A stretch of DNA of 64,000 bases from Achatina immaculata. Lineage: Eukaryota; Mollusca; Gastropoda; Stylommatophora; Achatinidae. Location: contig CM019708.1 of NCBI GenBank assembly GCA_009760885.1, positions 11,770,931-11,834,930 on the forward strand, given 5' to 3'. Position 1 is the stretch's first letter. Each line of letters begins with the position of its first letter. This document shows positions 44,264 through 55,267 of this stretch, piece after piece. A program made the translations under genes and the position numbers. The notes beneath the pieces are model-generated. The model was not told the origin of the DNA and ran no database searches. It saw only the letters and a program-made list of their open reading frames with translations.

Positions 44264-44363
44264 CTGGGTCTAAAAGAGGTTCAGCACCATTTTGGCCTGC
44301 ATCTTCATCATCATCATCATCATCCTCTTCTATTTTCAATCTCTCAATGCCTTGTTTCTTCAT
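44264..44363 (-). CDS. NCAPH2: NCAPH2 exon: Asp/Glu-rich stretch
   Basis: 100 bp, starts in phase 0 and ends after one base; reads MKKQGIERLKIEEDDDDDDE, DAGQNGAEPLLDP(D). Acceptor atccag before 44363, donor gtttga after 44264 (a weak donor apart from GT). The poly-Asp is encoded by a (GAT)n tract that could vary in length. Confidence 0.9.
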
Positions 44364-44579
44364 CTGGATTTAAAGAAGAAATAAAAAAAAAAAAAGCATA
44401 CTTTCAACTTTCTATTTGTTCATCATCATCATGTTATTTATTTCTGAAACAGCATACAAAAAAAAAAAAAAAAACCAAATGCTGGAGATGATTATTTACT
44501 GTTCTCCTCTAAAAAACCACACTTTATATTTTGCCGGTTTCTTCATGAACTCGTTAGCACACCTGTCTCTAATGCCAAT

Positions 44580-44835
44580 GGCTGGTGGTTTTCTTTTTCT
44601 TCTTCTGCCATTCACTTTCAGCGGCTGCATTATTTCATGTTTTGCAGCTAGGCTGCGATAAGTGTGCCTTTTGGTCCCACGTATTTCTCTTCTGTATGGC
44701 TTATTCTTCAGACCCGGTTTGCCTTCCCATTCAATGCCTATTCACTCAACCAGATTGCAGTTTGTTTTCAGGGCTCAAAACTGATAGGTGAAGCAGGATT
44801 TTGTTAGCTATGGCTTGCTAACCCTGATACAAGCT
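44580..44835 (-). repeat. S1-related SINE-like element with GAA-rich end
   Basis: On -: gggttagcaagccatagcta at the 5' side as in S1, a different body with gaatgggaaggcaaac and cgcagcctagctgcaaaaca, and a gcagaagaagaaaaagaaaa end. The same body is seen at 20825-21075. Confidence 0.6.
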
Positions 44836-45794
44836 GTCAGCTACTGAAATGCTCACCGCTGTCTTATTCGGTCTGAGTAGCGTCTTTCTTGCTGTTTTTA
44901 TTTTGAAAAAAAAAACTTTTTATGTTTAACGTAAAAATAAAAAAACATGGAAATGCTGCTGTCATTGACTATAATTGGTCTTTCTGACTTTTAAGACAGT
45001 CATACTGCAGGTAGATGTTAAACTGTTGGCAGAACTTGTGGCAGATTCTGTGAATATATTATCAGCATAATTTGCCTCAATATTTCCCTCGATTCACTTC
45101 GGCAACTGGTGTAGAGAAAGTGCCCTCCCACAATACAATAATCCTCTCTTGACTCTTGTCAGTCACCTCCATTAAAAAAAGGACCAAGTCCACATGCCTA
45201 GAAATCTAGCAGAACTGCAGGAAGTGCCAGAAGATGAGTGGGAAAGAACCTCATCATCAACCACCAGACCAGTTTACAAAATGATGCTGCTGATCACTGT
45301 ATCAACAGCCCAACAGATGGGCAAGAACTGTTCAGCTGTGAAAATAATATCTTAGGCTATGGAACACTGCAAGTGAAGAAAACTAAAGCCAATATTGAGG
45401 TTATAATGAAGTCTACAAGTGTTGGCAATATAGCACAGCTATGAAAATGAAAATAATTATGCTGCAAAATCTGCTTGCAAAGCAAAATAGAGAAGTCAGG
45501 CAAGTTCATATCTTAGACTCGCTTAAAGTTACTTTTTCCATGGCTATAAGTATGATAAATGTTATTTATATATAAATATCAGCAAGTGCATAATGTTATG
45601 TGACACATCTCACAATGGTCTGTGCTAATATTGTCAGTGGATTTTTATTTTTATAATTTTTATTTTTCAGAGTATTTTTAAAAACTTGATTGTACCCTAA
45701 GCTTGTGTAATAAAAGTAGCATACTCAGTGTTTGAAAACTATCAGTAAACTCCACAAATTATTTGCAAAATTTAGATGACACTGGACAAATGAG
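44836..45794 (-). other. NCAPH2 intron, no recognised element
   Basis: Nothing named. Confidence 0.5.
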
Positions 45795-45960
45795 AATGAA
45801 TGAATGAATAATCTTTATTTTTAAAGGGTAAAGAATTGGCATGCAGGCCCGTCTTACACTCTGCCCTTCATCACTCCATCTTTCATTCTTCCCACACACT
45901 TGATTTAGTACAAATATACAAATTAAATTAGGGAAAAAAACATATCAAAAGAGCGTTAAG
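45795..45960 (-). mobile_element. CR1-like 3' end fragment
   Basis: tgaatgaatgaat tail on +, then ctttatttttaaagggtaaa, gcaggcccgtcttacactct: the same 3' UTR wording as 3225-3300, but with an (ATTC)n instead of an (AATC)n end on -. Confidence 0.75.
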
Positions 45961-46642
45961 ATTTAACTACTACATTCAAAGTAAAAGAGAAGAAGTAAAT
46001 AACCTAAGAAAAGCCAATGAGAATGGAGTTTTAAAAATGTCAGTCAAATGCAAACAGGCCATGTGATCAGAATGGGAACATAACACTGCAGGAATAGGGG
46101 ATACAAATATGACTAGAACAGAGGACAACCAGGGGAAGAAGATGATATAATATGATCTGACATAAAGCACTGACATATTTTGAGAGATATGATCACTAAT
46201 TCATGTCATAAATTTGAGAACTCTTAACCTGCCACAAACTGTTTAAATTGCTTTCTGAAAAAAAAAAATGCATTCATGCGGTTTTGTTCCATAGCTGGGA
46301 TTTCAGAATTTTAACCTGGCATAAATGCTTAAAATGGATGTTGAGCTATTTTTTTTGGGTATATTATGGTCACCATGATCTCTGATTAAAAAAAAAAAAA
46401 CAAACTACTGTGCCTCATAGATGTTTTTTTAGTAGGTTAGAAGATGAAGTAAAGAATATAACAGAAAAATGTATGGGAAAAAGAATTATCATCTATACAA
46501 AATGACTAATAAAATAAGCAGGAAGTACACATTAGAATATCACCAATACAAAATAACTAGCAACACAAGCAGAAAGTAAACATTAGAATATCTCAATACA
46601 AAATACCTAACAATACAAGTAGAAAGCAATCAACAGGAATAC
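45961..46642 (-). other. NCAPH2 intron, no recognised element
   Basis: A-rich sequence with a three-fold loose repeat around 46490-46630 (aacatacaagnagaaagt-like); nothing named. Confidence 0.4.
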
Positions 46643-46767
46643 CTCTTTCATTTCCTCCTTCTTGATCTCTTCTCTATGCTTGAATTCTTGCCAGAATGCC
46701 TCTTCCAACTCTGGAAAATCTGGCACTTTCATTGGGTTTTTAGGGAATTTCGACCGATGGGAATACA
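46643..46767 (-). CDS. NCAPH2: NCAPH2 exon
   Basis: 125 bp; enters after one base, leaves in phase 0. Reads (L)YSHRSKFPKNPMKVPDFP, ELEEAFWQEFKHREEIKKEE, MKE. Acceptor taacag before 46767, donor gtattc after 46643. The charged amphipathic stretch precedes the acidic linker as in other animal NCAPH2 proteins. Confidence 0.9.
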
Positions 46768-46896
46768 CTGTTACAAAGGTGGGGAAAAAAATTTAATGAG
46801 CCTCTCATTCATACAAAAAGAAATAAAATGTTAAAAAGTGGTAACCTTTAAGGGCATCATTTAAGTAATTAAAGTAAAGAATGCAATCAGGCCACT

Positions 46897-48293
46897 TCTT
46901 CTTCTTCGTTCAATTCTACCACCAAGACCGCCCCGTGATCCTACTGAATTTACTCCTGTGGTCCTCGATAGGTCCCGTGGTCCTCGGGACCACATGAGAT
47001 CCCTGAGAGGACTACAAGAGGTTCAGAGTATCGCAGGGCTTGAGTCTGTATTCTCGGTGGGTCACAGAAGCGAGATTGCATGACACCATGGTTTTCGTTG
47101 CATCAGTTTAATCTAGAGCTGGACTTTCTCACCGGAAAACCTCGACATGTTTTGGATATCAGTATATCCCCGCTGGGAGAGAGGTGGTTGTTCATCCAGC
47201 CTAGAGTTGGACTTTCTCACCGGAAAACCTCGACGTGTTTTGGGATACCTGTGTAACCCTGCCGGGTGAGAGGTCGCCATAAAACCTAGCATGATTAGGA
47301 TACGTATACATCCTTGTCGGGTGAGAGATGGTTGCCTATCTAGACTGCACTGGTCCAGTGTCTCCGATTTCAGCAGCTTGTGGTCGTGGCCGCTACCCTT
47401 CCTAGCTGTGACCAGGACAGAGCTTTTGTCCAGGAGGACGAATCCTCACCACTAGTAAGTTTCACCCTTGGATTAAACCAGTTTAGGCGTATTATCCCAG
47501 CATGTTTAGGACATGACCAACCTCTAGAGTGGAGATACCGTGTCATGAGTAGTCATCAAGTTTCACCCCTGGGTTAAGCCGGTTTAGGTATACTTCACCA
47601 GTATGGGTGTATATTGGACGTGGCCAGCCTCTAGAGCAGAGGTGCCGTGGTATGAGTAGCTCTCACTGTGAGACTACTGGACATACTGATTAAACTTCAC
47701 TTTATCCTTTCCATCACCGGCAACCCTAGTCACATTTTCTTCTTTGGCCAGGAGGAGTTTTGCTCCACACGTGGCAGTCGAAGAATCTCGCCAGCAATGT
47801 CTTAGTTCAACCCCTGGGTTAAGCAGGTTTAGGCAATCTGCCCCAGTATGAGTGTATATAGGACGTGGCCGGCCTCTAGAGCAGAGATGCCGTGATTTGA
47901 GTTGTCCTGACCTTGAGACTACTGGTCACTTCACTTACTCCTTCACCTTTTCCACAATGGCACTGCGCAGCAACCCTAATCGCATTTTTCTTCATTGGCC
48001 AGGAGAAGTTTCATGGCAGCTGAAGAATCTCGCCAGCAGTGGGTTTTAAATCAGTTTTCCTTCTCCTAGATGAGCTACCGAACATGACTCTCATCTACCC
48101 AAAACATCAGGTTTTCAGGCGACAGATATTCACTTTTCCCCTTTCTCCTGTCAGTTTGAACAGTTCTGTCACGAGAAGGCCAGGAGCTGGACTTGACTGT
48201 CAGAAGCTATTTGAGATGCATCCCTTGGAGACATTTAATTGGAGTGGAGAGCGCATCCCCAACCCCACCTCCGGCTATAACAGTCATTAGAAC
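46897..48293 (-). mobile_element. 1.4-kb non-coding (GAA)n-tailed retroposon, 13-bp TSD
   Basis: Flanked by a perfect caatcaggccact at 46884-46896 and 48294-48306. On - its 3' end is ttgaacgaagaagaagaag, next to the left TSD. It has no long ORF and is noticeably more GC-rich than its surroundings. Inside are repeated modules: ctggactttctcaccggaaa occurs twice about 90 bp apart (47113, 47205) with a related third unit near 47300. A longer module with ctctagag-(t/c)(g/a)gag and ctgggttaagc(c/a)ggtttagg recurs around 47450, 47570 and 47820. It lies within an NCAPH2 intron. Confidence 0.88.
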
Positions 48294-48359
48294 CAATCAG
48301 GCCACTGAATTTAAAGCAAGTGTTTAGAGAAAAATTTGAAAACCACCTGATATTTTAAC

Positions 48360-48560
48360 TCCTTTTATCTGTAACTAGACTCCACCACCATGGGGACTGT
48401 GGTGATCCCTGCCCTGTTAGTCAGGTTAGGCCTGTTAATGGGGGTACCAATGGAGATGTGAGACAGGGTCTTCTACCCGACTATGTTCACCAACCCTGAA
48501 GTTAGCCTAGCATATCAACTATGGGTTGCTGACTGCTATCATCTTCACTCCTCCCATCAA
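48360..48560 (-). repeat. S1 SINE-like fragment
   Basis: agactccaccaccatgggga, cagggtcttctacccgac, tatgggttgctgactgc; the same blocks as 49430-49675. Confidence 0.6.
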
Positions 48561-48817
48561 AGTCCATAAAGAGTGGAAAAAAAAACAACAAAGGAATAAT
48601 TAAATAAATGCACTTCAGTTAGATTTCTTTGTTTTGTTGATTAGACTTATCCACTTGCACTACACAGAGATTTTTTCATGTTTATTTTGCAAAAGCCTCA
48701 CTGTTTGCTACTTGTAAAGATCTGTACAGTCAAAGAGCAACAAAATTTATGACTGCTCTACTGTAATTTTCTTGTTGTACAAGAAAATCTAAGATCAAGT
48801 AGACATTATCTACATAC

Positions 48818-48925
48818 ACTTTTCTGTAACTTCATAAATAGGCAGCAGTTCTTCCTTGACCTTCACCTTCTTTCTTTTCTTTGTAGTGTTGTCACTCAAA
48901 CCTGGAGGAATCTTGAAAGGTTTCT
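48818..48925 (-). CDS. NCAPH2: NCAPH2 exon: KPFKIPP region
   Basis: 108 bp; enters after one base, leaves after one base. Reads (K)KPFKIPPGLSDNTTKKRK, KVKVKEELLPIYEVTEK(L). Acceptor ctcctcag before 48925, donor gtatgt after 48818. The KPFxxPP motif followed by a basic run corresponds to the RPYSVPP region of human NCAPH2; the basic run is a likely nuclear localisation signal. Confidence 0.92.
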
Positions 48926-49014
48926 CTGAGGAGTACAAGAACAGCATCTCTCACATCAATGGTGAAAAAAAAAAATCATGGTAAAATTCCCATTTCCATG
49001 TCATTAAGACATAC

Positions 49015-49165
49015 CGGGGAATATGGTATTAGATCCGTATTTTTCCATGACCTTCGGCACATGAAAGTGTGATGTGGTAAGTATCACGCCTGGCTGCTTT
49101 ACCTTCCCAGATTTCTCTGGTACCCATTTTTAGAGGTTGGGTGAACCCTGGGGCCTTTTTTGGTG
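49015..49165 (-). repeat. tRNA-derived SINE, 5'-truncated
   Basis: On -: gggtaccagagaaatctggg, gcgtgatacttaccacatca, catggaaaaatacggatcta. The tRNA head is missing. Same family as 35347 and 40925. Confidence 0.7.
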
Positions 49166-49239
49166 TGTACCCACATCAATGGTACAGTGTATAAAATGGA
49201 GTAATGTATCTTTTGTGAGACCAATTCTAATTTTAATTT

Positions 49240-49675
49240 CCGAGCAATGACCACATCATCTCCCAGTGTGTTGACGGAGTGAAGTTCTTGTTCTTCTTCT
49301 CTGGAACTTTGAGCAGATGTTCTCTGCAACCAATGTGATGAGGATGTTGAAGTGCAACACAGTGTCAAATGGGCAGACACTTATGGCAGCTTTTTTTTTT
49401 TTCACATCCTGAATGGAGCTAAAATGCAGGGAAAAGTGCACTGCTTCTTTAGCAGACTCCACCACTATGAGGACTATAGCAATTCCCGCTTCTTTAGCAG
49501 ACTCCACCACTATGAGGACTATAGCAATTCCTGCCTCTAGCAGACTCCACCACTATGAGGACTATAGCAACTCCTGCTTCTTTTAACTAGTCTGGGCTTG
49601 TTACTGGGGGTACCATAGGAGAGGCGGGGCAGGGTCTTGGCTAGCTATGGTTTGCCAACCCCAATGCATAAAGCC
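49240..49675 (-). repeat. S1 SINE-like element with internal triplication
   Basis: S1 on -; the 45-bp core ttctttagcagactccacca + ctatgaggactatagcaatt + cccgc is present three times in a row at about 49443-49580, while other S1 copies have one. Confidence 0.8.
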
Positions 49676-51011
49676 ATGGGTCACTATGCTACATCAGACA
49701 GTGTCTTCATCCCCAACTGGACATGATGAGTAAGATAACTCATAACATACCCTTATATTTCTCAACAGTAAGTAACAGGGCAAAACCAATATTCAAAAAC
49801 GTTATCTGAATTTTAAAAACAAAATTCCTGTGGCATACTATGTGAATATGGCCAAGTACCTAACAATTATTGGAAAAAGTAAGGCAAAACAAAAAAACAA
49901 CTGAATACTCATGCATTATAAAACAATCGTATGAGGTACAATTAGCAGACTTGCAATCCAGCATCACTCCAAAAAAAATACCAGGTGATCATTCAGATGA
50001 CAGATAAATGAATACAATTATCAGTGTCACATTGTGGTCATTTTTGTCTTGTCTTGTCGTCTCCTTTCCCATATACCTTTTGGCACATGAAAATATACCA
50101 GATAATTAACTGTTTTTAATATGATTTTTGGTGTTGAAGGGACAAATAGATGTCTTGATAGGGCTCTGTGATTTGCTTAATGGGATATTGAATGCCTCTG
50201 TAATTTCCTCTCTCCATCTCTTGCGTGAGAAGCCTCTTCCTCCGTTACCTACAAATCTTAGTGTGAACGCTGCGTTTTTTACGAGCAGTAAAGAGATCCT
50301 CTGTCAGTCGTGGTTTGAGGGCAGAATTTAACCCGCGGGATCCCATCTCCACAAGCGAGTCAGAGCCCCGTTAGTCAGTGGCCTCACAGTCACTGTTCCC
50401 AGCCTGCACAGATGAGGATGCGGGGTTGACCTTTGTGCACATGGGACATCGACAGGCTACTAGTTTTCACTTCTCCAAAGAGAAGCTATCTGATCCCAAC
50501 ACTGTTGGATGCAGTGCCAGGTACCCACTTTACAGGTCATTTCCGTTAACCTCATAAATGAGAACTCAAGATTTATAAATAAGTATTGAATCAGCTGGAA
50601 TTCCCAGAGAAGACCCGAGAAGCACCATCCTAAGTAAGACCTGAAGAAACATTACCACCAATTCAGTATAGGATTTTAAAGGACTAACAGAGTACTCATA
50701 CAATCTTCTCCCCCTCTTCGCTTGCCTTCAGGAGAATGTTGGCTGCACTGTGTTGTGACTTTCAGACTGGATCTAACGTATGTGCCATCTGGACCAGTGC
50801 ATCCATCTTTGGCAATGATCAAATCAGATTTGGTGGCCTGATAAATGCAGCATTCTCTTGGCATAGTCATTTTAGCACACACACAGCCCTTGCCCCCCAA
50901 AGTAATAAACGAAAAACAAAACAAAAATAAGACAGAAAATTAGTAATGCAAATATTCTTTTTTAACATATTTTTATAGAAAAATTACTTTTCATTATTCC
51001 CTTTGACTTAC
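49676..51011 (-). other. NCAPH2 intron, no recognised element
   Basis: No coding similarity. The part at 50150-50540 is more GC-rich than its flanks and may be an unrecognised repeat. Confidence 0.4.
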
Positions 51012-51081
51012 TTTTTTTCAAAGGTTTCTCAACAGCTTTGCTTTTCTCATGCGGGTCCAAAAGTGCCCAAGGATCTTCTTT
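51012..51081 (-). CDS. NCAPH2: NCAPH2 exon: DPWALLDPH motif
   Basis: 70 bp; enters in phase 0, leaves after one base. Reads KEDPWALLDPHEKSKAVEKP, LKK. Acceptor tgtaacag before 51081, donor gtaagt after 51012. DPWxxLDPxE is a recognisable NCAPH2 box preceding the KPFKIPP segment. Confidence 0.94.
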
Positions 51082-51429
51082 CTGTTACATATATATATAT
51101 ATACGTTTGGATAAATGTTCACAAAAAAAAAAAAAAAACATAGCTAATACAAAAAAACTATCACATTATTTTTTAAAAACTGCTAACGTAAAGAAGCTAT
51201 CACATTATTTAAAAAACAGTAAAAAACCTATCACATTTATAAAAAAAAATATATTCCAATCCAATAACTCTTGTTAATTTACGAGCAGTTTTGTGTGTGC
51301 GTACTCTCTTGCTATGAAATCTAGATTAGTCGTGTGCATGTGAATAACTTACATGTGGATATTCATTTATCCTGTCAGCAATAGAAGTAAAACTTATAGC
51401 ATGGCCACTTGTCTGACTGAAAATGGTAT

Positions 51430-52200
51430 TAGCCAGTGATCGGGCTAAGATTTTTTAAAACCAGTACAACTGTACCTGTCTTTCACCTTGCATGAAGTAC
51501 TTTTCAAAATACCACTTTTGTCAATATAACATTCGATACTGTTTGATGTTTTTCCTTTTTTTCTTAAATGTAAATTTAAACACACTTTACAAACATCAGC
51601 AAGAATTAAATGTTCATGTGAAATTTGTTTTTCTTATATTATTTGCAGCGAGATTTAATCTTTACAAAATGCTCACATACTGAACCAAAGATTTAATCTT
51701 CGCAAAATGCTCACACACTGAACCAAAGGTTTAATCTTTACAAAATGCTCACATACTGAACCAAAGATTTAATCTTTACAAAATGCTCACACACTGAAGC
51801 AAAGAATTAATCTTTACAAAAAGCTCACACACTGAACCAAAGATTTAATCTTTTTTTTAAAAAATGCTCACACACTGAACCAAAGATTTAATCTTTTTTT
51901 TTAAATATGCTCACACACTGAACCAAAGATTTAATCTTTGCAAAAATGTTCACATAATTAACCAAAGATTTAATCTTTACAAAATGCTCACACACTGAAC
52001 CAAAGTCAAAACTGGCTGACGCAAACTGAACATCATCCTACTGGCACGGTTATCCACCAACCAAATTCACTGGTTGCTTTTTTTTTTTATTAGATTTTTT
52101 ACAATATAAACAAGTTATGGTACTTGACGACCTCCAAAGGTTTTTTTTTTTTTAACCAGCCCATTAATGTGATCACTGGTTCTGACCTCACTACTGCTTC
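51430..52200 (+). repeat. dispersed repeat D1 with expanded internal 38-bp array
   Basis: Complete-looking D1 copy. Its internal segment aaccaaagatttaatcttta + caaaatgctcacacactg is repeated about nine times at 51645-52010, while the copies near 15510 and 19300 have one. Array units differ by T-tract insertions. Confidence 0.85.
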
Positions 52201-52675
52201 TATATATGCATCACTCTGAGATCTCCTTCAAAAGGAGAATCTATGAACCTGATTGAAGTGCATCTATGATAGTTTTTTAAACACTTCTTTTTTTTTTTAT
52301 CTTTTTTTTTTTTTATCTGTACATCTCTCTTTGAGCTGATAACCACCTGTACAGTGTATCTATACATGCTGCTACCTCCAGGCAGACCTCTAATTTCAGA
52401 AGCTGTTTTTCCCTAACATAATGGAGTCAGGTACAAACATGAACAGCTGGGATGACTGGAGTGTAGAGGCTGAAATATGTCACATAGTATGTATTCTTCG
52501 TTTCTTTTCCCCTTTGTTTTTCTTTTGCTGGTGTCTGATGAAGGTGCAAGCTGAAATATATGTCTTGATACCAGATTAAAACTAGCCCCCAGTATTTTCA
52601 TCTTATCATATTCAATATGAAAGAGCACTAGCAGATAATTCACATGAATGAAAATACAAGGAAGACAAGACTTAC
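52201..52675 (-). other. NCAPH2 intron, possible unclassified repeat
   Basis: Contains gatgaaggtgcaagctgaaa, wording often seen near the ends of invertebrate retroelements, but no second copy is visible in the window. Confidence 0.3.
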
Positions 52676-52744
52676 CGGTTTTGATTTTGTCGAAGGACTA
52701 ATGAATGTCACTCTCTTCCTCTGTGGTCTCAGATTTTGAGCATT
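52676..52744 (-). CDS. NCAPH2: NCAPH2 exon, most upstream one found
   Basis: 23 codons, phase 0 at both ends: NAQNLRPQRKRVTFISPSTK, SKP. Acceptor gtctccag before 52744, donor gtaagtc after 52676. It joins in frame to KEDPWALLDPHEK. I could not recognise the N-terminal exons in 52745-64000; they probably lie beyond the right end, so the 10-kb retrotransposon nest would be inside an NCAPH2 intron. Confidence 0.85.
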
Positions 52745-54444
52745 CTGGAGACAATTTGAAAACAATGCACAAAAAATATAAAAAAATGAGACACTTGTGC
52801 ATAATTCACTTAATCTGAAATATTCTGTGAGCATCGATTTCTAGGCATTCGATCGCACTAACACTAGAGCTAGACATTTTATTTCCAATAAGCTTTCTTC
52901 GGTCTAAAAGTAAGTTTTTTTTTTCATAAATATCTTCTAACATCACTAGGATACAAAGTCCAAAACCCTATGGGAAACAACACTGAAGAGCTATGCAACA
53001 CCAGCAACATGATAATACTGCAAGACTCCTCCTCCCCACCAACACTCCTCCACAGAGCCACTGGATGCACATACAGACCTGACTTCACCATTGTCTCAGC
53101 AGACATCCACAACGATTGTACTCTGAGAGTGTTTGATGACATAGGAAGCAGCCATCACCCCATTCTTCTACAAATTTCTCACACACGAAACCAAAGACCA
53201 CACAAACCCCCTCACTGGAATTATAGAAAAGCAGACTGGGAAAAATTCAGAACACAAACAGATGAAAACCTATCAAAATTAAATGACAACACAAACATTG
53301 ACACACTCTACACCAACATAATCCACGCCATACTTGGAGTAGCCTACAAAACAATCCCCAGAGGATGCAGAAAGAAATATAGCCCCTTCTGGACAAAATC
53401 TCTGGAAGACTTAGTCAAAAAAAGAAAAGCAGCCAGGAAGAATGCAGAGAAAAACCCTACTCCAGAAAACAGAATAGAGTACAATAAACTAACAGCTAAG
53501 GTAAGACACTCGAAACTAAAAAAGCAAAGAAAGAGAAGTGGTTAAGAACATGCAGCAATCTCAACCTCAGAACTGAAGGAAAGAAGGCTTGGAAACTCTT
53601 AGATAACATGTCAGGAAAAAACAAACCCTAAACCAATGCAAATCTCTGGTCGAGTCCTCTCAAGTGACTCAGACAAAGCCGGTACTTTTAACAAATTCTT
53701 TGCTGCCACCAACAAATCCTCCAACAGGAAAGTACTTGACAAGGCGCTAGGAAAAGTTCTGAGAAGTAAAGAGAAATCTAGCTGGCAAACATTCCACTTT
53801 TTGAGGAAAACTTTACAACCCATGAAGTCCAGAGTGCTATGGGTAAGCTGCAGCTAAGAAAAGCACCAGGACCAGACAAAACATCAAACGAAATGATCCT
53901 TCATCTGGGCCCTGTAGGAAAGTCCACATTGCTCAACTTCATTAACAAGACCTGGCAAAGTGGAGTACTACCAAAATCTTGGAAGTCAAGCCTTTTTTTT
54001 TCCCATGAAAAAATGAAAGCCAGAAGATGATCTAAAATGCTTTAGACCAATCTCACTGACTTCCAACACTGGAAAGCTAACAGAACGAATGCTTAATAAT
54101 AGACTGTACTGGTGGTTGGAATCCTTGGGGTCTCTCAATAACTTTCAGGCAGGCTTCCACAAAGGATCAAGAACTGAAGACCAGCTATTTCTCCTCCCTC
54201 AAAGTGTAAGAGACAGTTTTTTACACAAGAGAAACTCTGTAGCTGTCTTTGTAGACTTCCATCAGGCATATGACAGGGTCTGGTGAAAAGGCCTACTGTT
54301 AAAGATGCAGAACATGTATAAATGGTTTAAAAACTACCTGAGTAACAGGACCATACAAACTCAGGTCAATAACAGACTATCAAACAAATGCACCCTGGAG
54401 GAAGGTCTGCCACAAGGTTCTGCTCTTAGCTGCACTTTGTTCTT

Positions 54445-55267
54445 CATCATCATCATGTGCCGTGCCGACTGGCGTTGGCTATTATGCTTCTCCAGAGTAC
54501 ACGATCCTTCATGCAGGCCATCAGTTCAGTTGGTGATCTCCTCTCACACCATCCCGTCAGACTGTCCAGTATCACTTCTCTTGGTCTTCCTCTTGATCTT
54601 CTTCCTTCTATTTTTCCTGTTGTTATAATATTTTCAATGCCCCCTCTTCTCATTGCATGTCCTATGAAAGTACATTGTCTCTCTCTTATCTTTTTGACAA
54701 GGTTTTTTGTCTCTCCAGCTCTTCTCCTACATTCTTCATTAGTTATTTTTGCTGTCCAGGGGATTCGCAACATTCTTCTAATAAACCACATTTCTGCTGC
54801 TTCCAATGATTTTTGTGCAGACTTGCCTATTGTCCATGATTCACTTCCATATAACAAGATAGGTTCAATATAGCATTTTAGGACTCGTTTTCTAACATTC
54901 ATTGATAAGGATGTGTTGGTCAATATGTTTCTCATTCTCTGAAATGCAGTCTTTGCTTGGCATATTCTGTTCCTAATTTCTGTTCTGCATTTCCCATCTG
55001 AAGTTATTACTGCTCCAAGGTATTTGAATTTCTGCACCTGCTTTAGAACAGTTCCATTTAATTTAATACTGCATGCTGGTGGATTCTGTTTCTTAGATAT
55101 AACCATAGTCTCTGTCTTTTTGATGTTCAAAGTAAGGCCTTTCTGTTCACTTTCTTTGGCGACTTTATCCAAGAGATTTTGCAGGTCTTGTTGGTTCTCA
55201 GCTATCAGTACTGTGTCGTCAGCATACCGAAGGTTGTTAATACTGTATCCTCCAATTTTTATGCCTG
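54445..55267 (-). mobile_element. RTE-B 5'-truncated copy inside I-A
   Basis: gttctt flanks it at 54439-54444 and 55268-55273; removing it restores SCTLF-LIFINDLP in I-A. On - a 239-codon frame (55172-54453) reads MDKVAKESEQKGLTLNIKKT, FKYLGAVITSDGKCRTEI, RSRGRPREVILDSLTGWCER, preceded by a RYADDTVLIAE box. The 3' end is (GAT)n as in 11593-15479. It is less decayed than the other RTE-B copies. Confidence 0.9.
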
